From the IMG/VR virus record IMGVR_UViG_3300000228_000006, positions 1 to 64,000 of that record: a stretch of DNA of 64,000 nucleotides; one strand, written 5' to 3'. How positions within the stretch are numbered: position 1 is the first letter of the stretch; each line of letters opens with the position of its first letter. The DNA is from a virus. Positions 53,326-64,000 of the stretch are shown one piece after another. The notes below the pieces were generated by a model. The model searched no databases. It was given only the letters and a program-made list of their open reading frames with translations, and was not told where the DNA came from. The position numbers and the translations under genes are program-made.

Positions 53326-56300
53326 TTATTTAAATACTTTTATTAAAGAATCTTGCATTAATTTATGATTAGCTAAGATCGTTTTATATAATAATCTTAC
53401 TTCTTCAATACTTTTTTTATTTTCATTTTTAATATTCTCAATATCTATCTTATCTTGTTTAGATAAACTGCCTCCTTTTTTGTTATAAGTTGGTTGATTA
53501 TACATTAACTTCATTTTTACAATATTAAGTCTATCAGTTCAATCTTCTATACTTTTAGTATAGGCTGTTCTAGCATTTGTCAAATCGAGGTATCTTTGAG
53601 ATTGATTTCAAGGTTTCATTGTATTACTGCCTTGTACTTTTAAAGCCTCTGCATTATAGTCAGTTTCAGCTTTTGCAAATGCAGCATCATCATACAGTTT
53701 AGATTTATCTCTTAATGCTTTATATTCATCCCCAGTTTGCATTGCAATTAACTCAGAATAATCTTTTTCACGTTTTCTATTTGTAAGATTTTTTAAATAT
53801 GATAATCCAAGATCATTTTTAATTTGGTATCTTTGAGCTATCCTATTAGCTTCAATTAAATTAGCTTTATTTGCTCCTTCTTTAATAGATGCATTATTCC
53901 AATCAGCAATTGCAGTATTTCCAACAAGTGTTTTATAATCAGCATTAGCTTGTGCTTGAATACCTTTATTATATAATTCAGTTCCTCTCTCTCTATAACC
54001 TGCTGCAGCTTCTTCTCCTTTAGTAAACATTTGTAACTTTGCAGCCATTTGTTTATTTCCGTCAGAATAGGCATTTCCTGTGCTATTGCCAACTGTATTA
54101 GCCTCTGTTTTTACATTTTGAGCCATTCTATCATAAGGATTATACATAATAATCCTTTGATTAGGTTGCATAGTTTTAGTTGCTACATTAGTTACTGCTT
54201 GAATTTGTTTAGCAGCACTTTGATCAACAGCGTCTAATCCTTTTAAAGCTAAAGTAGTGTTAACTATATCTGTAGGGTCTATTTTAATTTTACCTCAATT
54301 TATAGGCTTAGATTCAGCTTTATATGCAGTTCCTGTTTTATCATTTACAATAATAGGAGTTTCTACTATTGGTTTTTCAGAAATAACAGCAGGAGTAGGA
54401 GTTGGTGCTTGTTCCGTTTTTACAGGTAAAGTTGCTTGGTATTTTTTCATTACAAAATTTTGTATTGGGCCAAAATAATTATCTGTAACAAGCCTGGTGA
54501 ATTTATTATAATCTTCTGGAGTTAATCGAACCGAGCTTTTAGTAGCAGTAATGTGCTTATTTAAGTCTGGCAAATACTCTAAAAATTGTTGTTGAGAAAT
54601 ATTATGTCTAAAAGTGTCCCACTCTGGTGTCTTTTGAAATTCGGTAGGTTTTCCATAAGGAATGTAATGCTTTAAATTCTTTGGAATTTTTGCATAATCC
54701 ACTAAAACTTCATTTCTAACAATTCCAGGATCAGCTGGGATTTGATGTTTTACAATTCCACCTTGTTGTCTTTTCAAAATTCTTTGTACCTCAGCTCTAT
54801 ATTGATTAAATTTTTCTTGTGTTTTAGCATAGGACTTTTGAGTTGATTCATTGTCTTTTGTTTTAAGCTTTATTTTAAGTTTATTAACTTTTGCACCTAA
54901 ATCCCTATTTTTAACTTTATTGTTCATTTTTTCCTGCAAAGCTTTAATTTCTTTCATTTTTGCAGCACGTTTTGCAACTTCTTCTGGGCTTCTAGTTACT
55001 TTTGGAATAGTTCCTTGATAATCATTAAGGTATTTTTTAGCTAATTCATAATCTCTAGTATCAATAGATCTATCACCATTTGGAGTTACTTTTGGGCCTT
55101 TACCTAAAATACGTAAATCACCTTTAACTTCATGAATAGCACTAACATTAGATAATTTTAAATCTTTTAAAGTTTTCATTTCAGCCTCTGTAATCTTACC
55201 CTCAGCTTTTAATGTAGCTATTAATTCATCTTTCAATTTATTATCAATCTCCTCATTTTTAAGAGCAATTTTTTCTTTATTTTGAAATGGAAGTTTATCT
55301 TTATTTAATCCTAATACTTTACTATCTTTTGGCCTTTCAATTGTTTTATCAACTGAAAATTCTTTATCACCTAATTTAAAAGTAGTTTCACCTTTAGTTT
55401 TAGTTCCAACAGTTGTTTGTCTTTTGATTGCTCTTATACCTTCAAAATCTTTATACCAAGTTTTACCAATACTACCTGCAATAGCCATAGCTTTAAAATC
55501 TTCTGGTCTAGTATATTCTATACCATCATTAGATATAGTTGAAACCACTCCTGGAGCAGCCATTAGTCCTGGAGTCATTCCAGCAATTCTTGCACTATTT
55601 CTTACAAATTTATTTTTTGTTAATTTAGTCAATAATTCTGATGAATTTGGTATACTTTTCCAAACAGCTTGTGTAGCAGCTCCTAAAGTAGTACTGCCAA
55701 GTAATGGAATTGAAGCATTTTGCACAACTTCTAAAGCCTCCATACCTTCCTTAATAACTTTATCAGCTAACACTTTTTTAGAAGCATCTAATTTAACTAC
55801 TTTTTTAAGTAATTCTTGCGTAGTTTTAGTGCCATGTATTTTATTTAAAGTTGCTATTTCTTGTAATGCAGTTTTTTCAGAGGAAGTTAACACTTTACCA
55901 AGCTTTTCAGATTTTGTTATTACTTTTGCAATATCAAACCCCTTGTCAACTGTTTTACCTAATTTAAGTAAAGTTTTAACTCCACCTAAACCAATTAGTG
56001 ATAATCCAATAAACCCGAAATTTAGTATATGTGTCCCTAAATCATCTACTTTACCATCTAATAAATCTTTAGTTAAATCTGCGCCTGTTGTTACAGTTGC
56101 TCCAATTGCACCAGCTACTGGAATAAATGAAGCCACTGTTCCCGCGGTTGACAATACATCTAACCCATTCTCTCTCCAATCTTGCCCCTTCCATGTACCT
56201 GTTATATCTTTTGCTCCTCTTGTTGTTTTTTCTGTTTTTTCTGTTGAGGCAGTTGTAGAGTTTAATTTATCTTGGTAGGCTTTAAAATCAATACCTTTTT

Positions 56301-58023
56301 GAGCTTTAATAATTCCTCCAACTTTATGTTTCATTATACTAGTTCCTCCTAAATGCTTATTATATGTATCCAAGGCTGCCATAATTCTTTTCTTTAACTT
56401 TTCATCATTTTTTACAACTGGGTCCTTACCTAAACTTCATTTTAAGGCTATTGCTTTGTCTGTTAAATGACTGCCAGTTTCTCCTTCTCCTTGATTTTCT
56501 AAGTTAGCTTTTTCAATAGCATTTAAGTCATCTGTATAATCATATACTTCTCCTGTTGTTTCCGCTTTTGGAATTTTATCAAACGCTACATCATAGTTTA
56601 TTGCCATATTAATTTCACTGCCATACCCTTTTAATGTAAATTCTTGGCCATTAACTGAATATTTTCCATTTACTGGACTTACATCAAATGTTTTTCCACC
56701 ATAAGTAACTTTTAATTGCTTAGAATAACTCCTTCTGCCTAAAATGTCTGTGTTGTACTTACCATCTTTATCATCTGACCACCCCACAACTTTATACCCT
56801 TGTGGTAAATCAGTTAAAATTTCTCTACCTACATTACCTCAAGTCTTTTCAGGATTTTCAGCTAATAATGCTTTATATTGATCAGATGTATTATTTTTTG
56901 TATAAATAAAGCCGTGATTAGGATCATTATACCAAGCTGTCCCATATTTAGGATCAAATTGATTTGATACATTAATACCTTGAAAATCATTCCCATTTTC
57001 ATCAATTACTCTACGTTTACCTGAAGTAGTATGAATTAATACTTTAGCTCCTTTATTACGAATTAAAGTATTAATATCTTCATTTTGAAATTTATAATTT
57101 GGATTATATTCATACCCAGCCTTAGCTAATTCTTGTGCTTTTTCTGGTGAAGTTATCTGTGTTAATCCAGTATATGCATTATTAAGTTTTATAGTTAAAT
57201 CTTCTGCTTTTTTAGTGTCTGCTTCTAATTTTAATTGTTCTGTAGTTTTAAGAAAATTTTCAGTACTAATCCCTAATTTATCAAAAATTCCTTGATAATC
57301 TGCTAATTTTGTAGCTCCAGTCGATGCTTTAGTATTGAAATCATTCAAAGATTGCACTGCTAAATTATATTCTTTTTCATCATATTTATCAACTCCTTTA
57401 TTAGCTTTATTAGTTTCATAATTAGTTTTATATGTTGTAAGTAAATTTTTTAAGTTATTTACATAGAATATATTTTTTTCTTCTTCTGTCATTCTATTAA
57501 TAGCTTCACTTGTAACTTTTACATCATTATTATATTGTGAAGTAAGAAAATCAGTGTATTTTGGCATAACTCTTTCATAGCCAGCAGGTGTAGTAGTTGG
57601 TGTAGTAGTTGGTGCAGTAGATATAATACCCCTTAAATCAGCCATTGCAGATGATAATCCCCTATCTTGTCTCTCTGCTTTATTCTGTTCTTTAGTTCCA
57701 AATAAACTACCATGTGTATATCCTTGTAATCCAAGGAATCCTTTATCTAAAGATACTCCTTGATGTCCGCTTCAATCTTGCGATTTTAAATTTTCTGGTA
57801 ATGCAGCCACATTAACAGTATATGTTCTATCTGGATTAAATTTAACAGCTTCCTCAAAATTTGGTAAATCTAATAAACTCTCGACTTGTTTATATTGATC
57901 ATGGGATTTACGTTGGTCTTTTGAAGATAGTGTGTAAAATTTATCTCATAATTGTTTTTTTAATTCAGTTTTATCAGGAGTTGGGGTTGTACCTCCTTGT
58001 TGTAATTTTTTTATTTGAGACAT
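53326..58023 (-). CDS. 1565-aa giant late protein with hydrophobic segments
   Basis: One protein of 1565 residues joined through about seven TGA-Trp codons (53608, 54295, 56437, 56839, 57946 and others). The N-terminus is MSQIKKLQQGGTTPTPDK. Around residues 625-690 are two hydrophobic stretches (FIPVAGAIGATVTTGA and ILNFGFIGLSLIGLGG) that could cross a membrane. Two inner Gly-Gly/Lys/Gln motifs (KVGGIIKAQKG, KRQQGGIVKHQ) recall those at the ends of other late proteins. No enzyme motif. It is probably an ejected cargo protein that helps DNA pass the envelope, by analogy with podovirus ejection proteins. Long antisense ORFs within it are shadows. Confidence 0.78.
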
Positions 58024-58054
58024 GTTATTATATTATATATTATAATGTAAACTC

Positions 58055-58186
58055 TTATATTTGTTTTAAAAATTCTCCACATATACTTTTAACTATAGCT
58101 TTAGACAGATTTAAATAATCAGGTGTCATTCTTTTAAATAATTTTTCTTTTGAATTTGTTATTTTGTATATTAGGTTATTATCCAT
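58055..58186 (-). CDS. possible 43-aa protein
   Basis: An ORF from ATG 58186 to TAA 58055, between the hairpin at 58200 and the 1565-aa gene. The product (MDNNLIYKITNSKEKLFKRM at the start) has no motif and could be a short regulatory peptide or chance. It is the only candidate gene in this 219-base gap. Confidence 0.4.
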   Translation of the reverse strand: MDNNLIYKITNSKEKLFKRMTPDYLNLSKAIVKSICGEFLKQI

Positions 58187-58199
58187 ACTATAAATACAA

Positions 58200-58234
58200 T
58201 TAAAGGAGGATTAAGTTTACCTATCCTCCTTTAA
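58200..58234 (-). terminator. inverted repeat, possible terminator or processing site
   Basis: A perfect 12-bp stem (58200-58211 with 58223-58234) with an 11-base loop, just after the 91-aa gene on the minus strand. Only a short T stretch follows on that strand, so termination may be partial and the structure may instead set RNA processing between the small late genes and the 1565-aa gene. Confidence 0.55.
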
Positions 58235-58242
58235 TAATTTAG

Positions 58243-58518
58243 TTATTTTCTTCCTATCAAGATTAATCCTTTTCCTCCCATTTTACCACCACGTTTGTAT
58301 ACTGGAGGTCCTTGTGGTTGTACTGCTCCTACTTGTTGCGCTGCTCCTTCAAGCATTTGCATAATCATTTGTGCTAACATTGCAGCTCCTTCTGGACCTA
58401 CTTGTTGAATAATCTGTTGTGCCATTTGTGCAATTTGTTCTTCTGCACCACCACCTTGAGGCTGTCCTTGCTCTACTTGACCACCCTCTTGAAACTTTTT
58501 AATAAAATTTACTGTCAT
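58243..58518 (-). CDS. 91-aa Gln/Gly-rich late protein
   Basis: A 91-residue low-complexity protein: N-terminus TVNFIKKFQEGGQVEQGQ, then a Gln/Ala/Met helix (AAMLAQMIMQMLEGAAQQVG) and a basic end (YKRGGKMGGKGLILIGRK). The KKFQEGG start matches KKLQQGG of the 1565-aa protein. The helix may be amphipathic and membrane-active, which makes a small virion component or a lysis helper possible; neither is proven. Confidence 0.65.
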   Translation of the reverse strand: MTVNFIKKFQEGGQVEQGQPQGGGAEEQIAQMAQQIIQQVGPEGAAMLAQMIMQMLEGAAQQVGAVQPQGPPVYKRGGKMGGKGLILIGRK

Positions 58519-58575
58519 TTTTTGTTTTTGTTTAATTAATTAATATATGTATGTCCTCATATGCATTTAATCATC

Positions 58576-59151
58576 TTATTTCTTAGTTACGTATTCTGGG
58601 TCATTACTTTCTTGAGTGTCAAGAAATTTAAAAACTCTTTTACCTAAATTTATATAATCATTATCTTTATCTGTAGCAGCTGCTTTTTTAGCAAACTTAA
58701 TTAGTGTTTTTGAATTTGGTCTTGAGAATATTCTTTCACCACCTTCTAATTCCATTTGTGTTCCACCATCACTACCTAATATCTTCATTTTATTCTTAAC
58801 TGTATGATTAGTTGAGAATTCTAATTCATCCCCTGGCTTAATCCCAGAGGGTGTATTAACTTCTAAAACAAATGCAACATCAGTTTCTGTAATTGGTGTT
58901 TCATCTTGTGGAATTCCTTGCTTAACCGATATAACCTCCATTTCTTCATTTATAAAAATGATGTCTAATGGTATTAAAGTACCCTTCATTCAAAATGAGC
59001 TTTCAGATTGTATTTCATTATAAATAAATAACATTCCTCCATCATCTTTAAGTGATTCAACATTCATCAATCCATTTTCATGTTCTGTGTCTGTTTCTGC
59101 AACTTTAACTTTATATTCTTTATCAGCAATCTTTATATTTAGTTCTTTCAT
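58576..59151 (-). CDS. DUF192-domain late protein
   Basis: A 191-residue protein with one TGA-Trp (FWMKG, near 58990). Residues 20-115 match DUF192: ENGLMNVESLKDDGGMLFIY, then SSFWMKGTLIPLDIIFINEE and VLEVNTPSGIKPGDELEF. The Trp encoded by TGA is the conserved Trp of the FWMKNT core. DUF192 proteins in bacteria and archaea are small envelope or secreted proteins of unknown role. The last 65 residues (MELEGGERIFSRPNSKTLIK, LGKRVFKFLD) look like the end of the 412-aa protein. Start chosen at ATG 59151, which fully contains the domain. Confidence 0.8.
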
Positions 59152-59166
59152 TCTTATTATTTTATA

Positions 59167-59174
59167 CAAAGATA
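59167..59174 (-). promoter_or_regulatory. possible late promoter box
   Basis: CAAAGATA on the plus strand is TATCTTTG on the minus strand, a match to TAnnTTTG, 16 bases ahead of the DUF192 ATG in a 97-base AT-rich gap. No TTTG at the -33 spacing is seen, so it may be chance or may use another factor. Confidence 0.35.
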
Positions 59175-59248
59175 ATAAAATTATTTTAATTAATAACTAT
59201 AAAAAATTAAAAAATTAAAATAACTTTATTATGATGAGTTTAAATGAG

Positions 59249-59806
59249 TTAGTTTACAAATTGTTTTAGTATATCTGTGATATCGTAATTTATAGAATCC
59301 CCTCGTTGTTTTTTAGTTAAAAAGGAAGATTTATTATTCTCATTTAACAATGGATTTTTAACACTGTTTAAATCATTGTAAGATCCAACTTTTCTAGGAG
59401 TTTCTAGCTTATTTACTAATGAATAAAATGCTGTAGTACTGTCATTATTATTTCTCATTAACTCATTATCAAAATCAGTTTTATGAATATCTATAAATTG
59501 CTTTGCTGGCACAGTTTGAGTACCTAATCTTTGAGTTGAGTACTTAATTAAATGCTTTGGCAAAGAAGTTGTAGATTCTTGTATTTTACGAATACTGTTA
59601 TGTATTTCCCCAACTTTACTATCAAATGCTAAATTAACAAAAGAGTCTTTGGTTATAGGATTTAGTTTAGTAATCTTATTAAATAAGACATCGTTAGATA
59701 CAATAGCATTAACTGCGTTCTTATACTCTGGAGTATATTGGCCTTTATTCAATCCTCAGAAATCTGTAGAAGCCCCCGTTTGGGCTTTTAAAATATATTT
59801 TTCCAT
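59249..59806 (-). CDS. 185-aa late protein of unknown function
   Basis: A 185-residue protein starting at ATG 59806 (MEKYILKAQTGASTDFWGLN); the Trp in DFWGL is TGA. A shorter start would leave out the conserved-looking first 19 residues. It is helical and polar, with no motif. The start lies only three bases after the stop of the 412-aa gene and the KAQTG segment recalls the KAQKG motif of the 1565-aa protein, so a structural role is likely. Confidence 0.7.
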
Positions 59807-59809
59807 AAT

Positions 59810-61048
59810 TTATATTGTTTGAATTAGTCCTGTATTATCAATTGTGTTTTCTAAAATTTCAAACACTAAAAGTTTACCTGCTTCTAATGCAGCTGTGTTA
59901 TCTCCCTCTTTATACCTTTGATTTAAAGCCTCTAATTCTTTACTAACTTCTAAATGGAAAGTAATCTCATTTCTTTCAATTTCAGCATGTTGTTCAATTT
60001 TACCTCCCTCTTCAACTGTAATTACAGGAATTCCTGTTGTAGTAATATCCTCAACTCCTTCAATATTATGTTTATGAGCATGTAAAGCACCTTCTGGTAT
60101 CAAATTAAATTGACCACCACTAGCAAATAACGTTACATCATCACTAATAGTTTCTCCAGTATTTTCATCTAGAAGTATGAGGTTTTTGATGTGGTTAGCT
60201 TTAGCTTTAATATTCTTAAGTTGAAGTTTAGTACCTTTTTTAGCTAATAAACCCTTAGTTGGATCAAATCCTCCTAATTTATTTATATTAGAAATACTTT
60301 TTTGCTGTGCTAAATCTAAAGCTCCCATTTTTAACTGATCTTGTTGTTTACTAACTGCCTTAGCTAACCCTGCTTGCTGTATTACATTATTTTTAGCTGC
60401 TGCAAAATCCTTCATCTTCTTACTATCAGTTCAGCCAAAGGCCTTGCCCATGACAGCATCACTTCCAGTTACTCCTCCATAACCACTTCCAATACCATCT
60501 AAATTAACTTGTCGTGTAGTTCCAGCTTTTTTACTCAATGCTCCTCCAACAATATTATTTACAGCTCCAAATGTTTCTAATGCTATTTGTATACCTTGAC
60601 CTCAAGGCCCAAAATTACCTGCAATACTGCCTAAAGCAGAAGCTGCATTACTAGCAGTTGAGTCAGCAACAGTACCTCCTGAAGAAGATATAGCAGATTG
60701 AATTCCTTGAGATATTGCTGGAGAAAGAGCTGCAGCTATGTTTAAACCATTTGGTGCTTTAGCATCCGGATTTTCTGTTTTTGTAGCAGTTCCAGTAGCA
60801 TCTGTCCCTTTCTTTCCTTTAGTATAGTTCTTAGAATTACTTCCTAATAAAGAGTAATCAAATTTTATGGACTTGTAATCAAATCCCTGTGAATTATTCC
60901 CAAATCCCTGTGAATTGTAATCAAATCCCTGTGAATTATTCCCAAATCCCTGTGAATTGTAATCAAGCTTCTGTGGATTGTAATCAAATCCTTGTGTATA
61001 TGGAACAAGTTCTGTTTTTCTTGTTAATTCATTAAATTTTCATGGCAT
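59810..61048 (-). CDS. 412-aa late structural protein with heptapeptide repeats
   Basis: A 412-residue protein with three TGA-Trp codons (codon 3, GPWGQG and FGWTDS). Residues about 17-63 are six to seven copies of a seven-residue unit of the type GFDYNSQ or GFGNNSQ. An Ala/Gly/Ser-rich, mildly hydrophobic middle follows (LNIAAALSPAISQGIQSAIS and AGNFGPWGQGIQIALETFGA). The C-terminal 110 residues (FNLIPEGALHAHKHNIEGV, VEEGGKIEQHAEIERNEITF, AALEAGKLLVFEILEN) look like a domain shared with the DUF192 protein. Similar proteins lie beside the tail genes of crAss-like phages. Likely virion or ejection component. Confidence 0.75.
60881..61003 (-). repeat. 21-bp tandem repeats coding for heptapeptides
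   Basis: Units start at 60881, 60902, 60923, 60944, 60965 and 60986. The first four alternate between two 21-bp versions, giving a 42-bp repeat present twice; the last two are diverged. All are in frame in the 412-aa gene. Confidence 0.9.
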
Positions 61049-61086
61049 AATTGTGAAAAGATTTTAATTTTTTATATTTCATGTTT

Positions 61087-64000
61087 TTAACTATAACTAA
61101 TAGTAAATGTTGTTTTAATTCCTTGCACTATTGCAAGGTCTGTTCCAGAGTATTTAACTCTTACTTTAATGTATTTATCTCTAATTCTTGCCTCTTTTCC
61201 AGTAGTGAAACTTAAGATTCCATTACTTAAATAAGCATACTTAAAGTTAATAGGCTTAATTTCAATATCTCAAGAATCTTCTAAATACTGCATATTACCT
61301 CTCATTCTACCATATTTTTTCAAATCATTTCCAATTTGTTGAGTATGTACTTTATCTTCACTTAAAAGATTATCTGTTATAAGTTTAGTGTTTGCTGTAT
61401 TCCATTCATAATTATTTTTTCCTATTACATTCAAATCAGCAGGGCTTATATACCGCTCTCTTGGTAAGTATGGTAACTTTGGTATTTTATAAGAATCACT
61501 TACATTAAATAATTTTGGAAAATCTGAATAAGTACTCTTTAAATAGGCATATGTATTAGCTAAAACTGTTGTATATCCAGTGTCAATACTATTAAATGTA
61601 TCATCCTTATGCTTATCACTAATTCAAACTATAATATCTTTATAATTAAATCAATCATAGCCTTCCCCAACTACTTCAAATTCAAATGAATTAGGTGCAG
61701 CTTTATTAGATATTAATTTAAGATTGTTATAAATTTTTTGAACTGCTGGATTTTCAGCTACAACAAATTCAAATTCAAATGGGTGTAAATCACCATATCA
61801 ATTTGTTGGAAGAATCTTTCCTTGATTTGAATATATACCAGATTGACCATGTTTTCATATTTTATTCCCAATTTTTTTATTAAAACTAAAAAATACATTG
61901 TTTATATTAGCAGAATAACTTGGTAGCCAAGAATAAAGTGTAATAAACTTTTTAAGGTTTTCATTATAACATAAATTCCATTCTTTATCCCCATTATAAA
62001 ATGTAAACATAATATCTCCTTTAGAGGCATTATAATGTGTTTTTACATTTCTAGTACCAATTATTGGTAATTTATCTGATTCTTTTAAATCTATATTTTC
62101 ATTTAAAAATCTTTGTACTTTTAAGTCAGATATAGTAACTAATGTTTGACCATCAGACATTCATATTTTTTTAGCTACAGTATCTACTCCGTATATACCA
62201 GTTTTAGTCTTAATAACTGATTCTTGTCAAGTACTCCCATATAAATCAGAAATTACCTTAGGATTTTCTGGGAGAACATTACTAGTATTAATATATATAC
62301 TGCCACCAGCACCTTCTCCTGCTATCGCTCTCTCATTAACTGGAATTAATAAACAACCATGTTCCATTGTGACGAAAAGATTGCCATATCATTCTTTCAT
62401 GTCTACAATTGCTCCATATGTTTTTGTATAATCTCTATAATGTCCTGCATTAAATACCCTATATCCATTTTTAAATGCATCTGTGGGTGCTAAATCTGAA
62501 TATAATATTCTATTGCCAAAGTAATTTTTAATAAATGGAATGTCTGGAGTAATAAAATTAGAACGTTTAGATAAAGTTACATTAGCTGCACCATTAATTA
62601 TATTGGAATCTGGCAGTTTTAAATCATCTGACATTTTATTACCATATGGATAAAACTCTCTTTTATGTCCATGTATAGCTTCTTCTGTAGGATCAGAACT
62701 ACCTAGATCTCTCATAGCTATATTAATACTAGACATAACTTTAAATGTAACTCAATGTCCTAATGGAACAGCATTTACATCAGCTCTATTAATTTTATCA
62801 CATCCTCTAACTGTATATGTTGTTGAGCCAAAAATATTCCCCAAACCTGTTCCAGCAGTATCATATCCAGCATCAGATGGCTCTATTATTTCATCAGTGC
62901 CATTTTTTTGTTTATATGTGATTAATTGTCTATTATTTCCTGGTGCATCAGAATAGACTGCATAATTATTTTTCCATGTGTTTCGGTCAATTATTTTTGT
63001 ATTTGTTGGTAAATCAGGATCAATAAAATTTCTATTCATTCTATGAGTAAAATTATTAATATAACAATCTCCTCTGTATGCAGTTACTATATTATCTATA
63101 GCAAGAATAGAATTAAAAGACATTCTATCAGTAATTGCCATGTAAGGCTCTGATGAATTCATCCTAATATCAAACATATTAGTACTATATATATCTGTTA
63201 TATCAAAATCTTCTCCTCTTACATTAAATACAGTATTGAATGGCAATTCTACATTTAATCCTACATATGTGCCAAACTCTCCTCTTACTTGATACACGCT
63301 ATTTTTTAAAACAGGGTGCATCCCTGATGCAACAGCATAATTTCATGGTGTTTTAACATTTACAGTCTCCCAAGCTTGTTCTGCATTTCCAGCCTTAGCT
63401 GAAAAATAATCACTTCCATTAGTAGTTAATGTTAAACCATCATTTACAAGAGTTAATAATGATTCTATTATTTCATTATTATTTAATGTTGAATATCTAT
63501 CTATAATATAATGATCTGAGTTTTCTATCTTTTTAAATCCACTATTACTAACAGGCTGTTCAAATGCTTTAGTTAATTTATATTTAGTAGAGGTAAATAA
63601 TTGATTAAATAATGAAGTTCTTAATGACGCTTCCGGAATTATACTTGCTTTATTTTCCAAGTTTTCTAAATCATGTCCTTCTAATATCTTTGTTGTTTTC
63701 TTTAAATACCTACTGTCATCTAAAAAGTGTTGTGATACTCCTTTATCATAAGCTTTGATTATAGGTATATTACCATAATCATTTTTTGTTTTAGCAATAC
63801 TTATACCTTGTGCATATATTGTTGGTATGCGTTCTTGTCGTACAATAAAAAACCCTTTTGTATATTTCTTTAATTCGGTTAATGTAGAGTCATCTTGGAT
63901 TTTAAATTTTATGCCTAATGGCTTCACACCATTATTAAAAATCACCTGACGTTTGTTTATTTTAATTACTCCTAGTGCATTTTCAAATGAATTAACTCCA
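61087..64000 (-). CDS. large crAss-type tail structural protein (5' end outside window)
   Basis: The visible part is about 970 residues, open to base 64000 and so truncated at its N-terminus; ten TGA-Trp codons are included (63343, 62752, 62389, 62161, 61855 and others). Sequence blocks such as YRVFNAGHYRDYTKTYG, MEHGCLLIPVNERA, GIYGVDTVAKKIWMSDG and NVKTHYNASKGDIMFTFYNG resemble a beta-propeller-like region of the largest crAss structural protein, possibly the tail muzzle; this rests on memory of the family and is not certain. The gene ends 38 bases ahead of the 412-aa gene. The apparent GTG start at 63945 is internal because the frame stays open beyond it. Confidence 0.75.

Noticed and set aside
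55424-56278. A 284-residue plus-strand ORF.
   Set aside because: It lies fully antisense to the 1565-aa gene and is rich in Ser, Ile, Leu and Pro with no domain, as expected for a reverse shadow of an AT-rich coding region. The same holds for 51524-51892, 57861-58118 and similar ORFs.
60881-61003. Possible CRISPR array.
   Set aside because: Repeats are 21 bp, directly adjacent without spacers, and in frame within a coding sequence.
25617-64000. The minus strand looks like many short ORFs or decayed pseudogenes.
   Set aside because: Breaks are all TGA, the frame never shifts, and protein motifs continue across them, so these are intact genes in a TGA-Trp code.
1-64000. A Mycoplasma-like or other code-4 bacterial origin.
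   Set aside because: Gene content is entirely phage, with crAss-type polymerase and structural proteins and Bacteroidota-type promoters; no bacterial housekeeping gene is present.

Overview
The window is a 64 kb piece of a double-stranded DNA tailed-phage genome that looks like a crAss-like phage (Crassvirales) of an anaerobic, probably gut, Bacteroidota host. The evidence is a giant single-chain RNA polymerase with a DFDID catalytic motif lying in a block of giant late proteins, a large tail-type structural protein upstream of that block, a replication set of family A polymerase, DnaB-like helicase, Toprim primase and candidate SSB, very AT-rich DNA, and Bacteroidota-type promoters (TTTG about 20 bases ahead of TAnnTTTG). 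No bacterial housekeeping gene is present.

Genetic code. TGA is read as tryptophan (translation table 4). Every gene whose end I could place stops at TAA, or in two cases TAG, and none stops at TGA. What look like strings of short ORFs on the minus strand become a few uninterrupted giant proteins once TGA is read as Trp. By my count about 56 in-frame TGA codons lie in the minus-strand late genes and three in the plus-strand lysin. In the whole remaining early region there are only three: one in a small nuclease and two in an intron-borne homing endonuclease. This matches the published idea that stop-codon recoding in phages is tied to late gene expression. No tRNA gene was seen, so the suppressor tRNA, if encoded, lies elsewhere.

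Layout. Bases 1-25,572 are plus-strand early and middle genes, tightly packed: the 3' end of DNA polymerase A; SF2 helicase; DnaB-like helicase; P-loop ATPase; SSB candidate; primase; DUF1064-type nuclease; deoxyribonucleotidase; PD-(D/E)XK nuclease; a Bcs1-like AAA+ ATPase split by a group I intron exactly inside its Walker A motif; a strongly promoted conserved 195-aa protein; a metallophosphoesterase; a run of small unknowns; a class II (B12-dependent) ribonucleotide reductase carrying a mini-intein; a Dda/RecD2-like helicase; dUTPase; an ATP-dependent DNA ligase; and a GH19-type endolysin. A bidirectional terminator at about 25,576-25,615 separates these from the late module.

Bases 25,617-64,000 are minus-strand late genes, listed in transcription order (from 64,000 downwards): large tail structural protein (5' end outside the window), a 412-aa protein with heptapeptide repeats, a 185-aa protein, a DUF192-domain protein, a 91-aa Gln/Gly-rich protein, a possible 43-aa ORF, a 1565-aa protein with hydrophobic segments, a 625-aa protein, a 3008-aa protein with a complete set of SF1 helicase motifs, the 2924-aa RNA polymerase, a 1121-aa protein with a zincin HEFLH motif, and a 1542-aa protein with a PD-(D/E)XK nuclease and a membrane-like segment. 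By analogy with crAss-like phages the giant proteins are probably packaged in the virion and injected with the DNA, where the polymerase transcribes early genes. That is inference, not something visible here.
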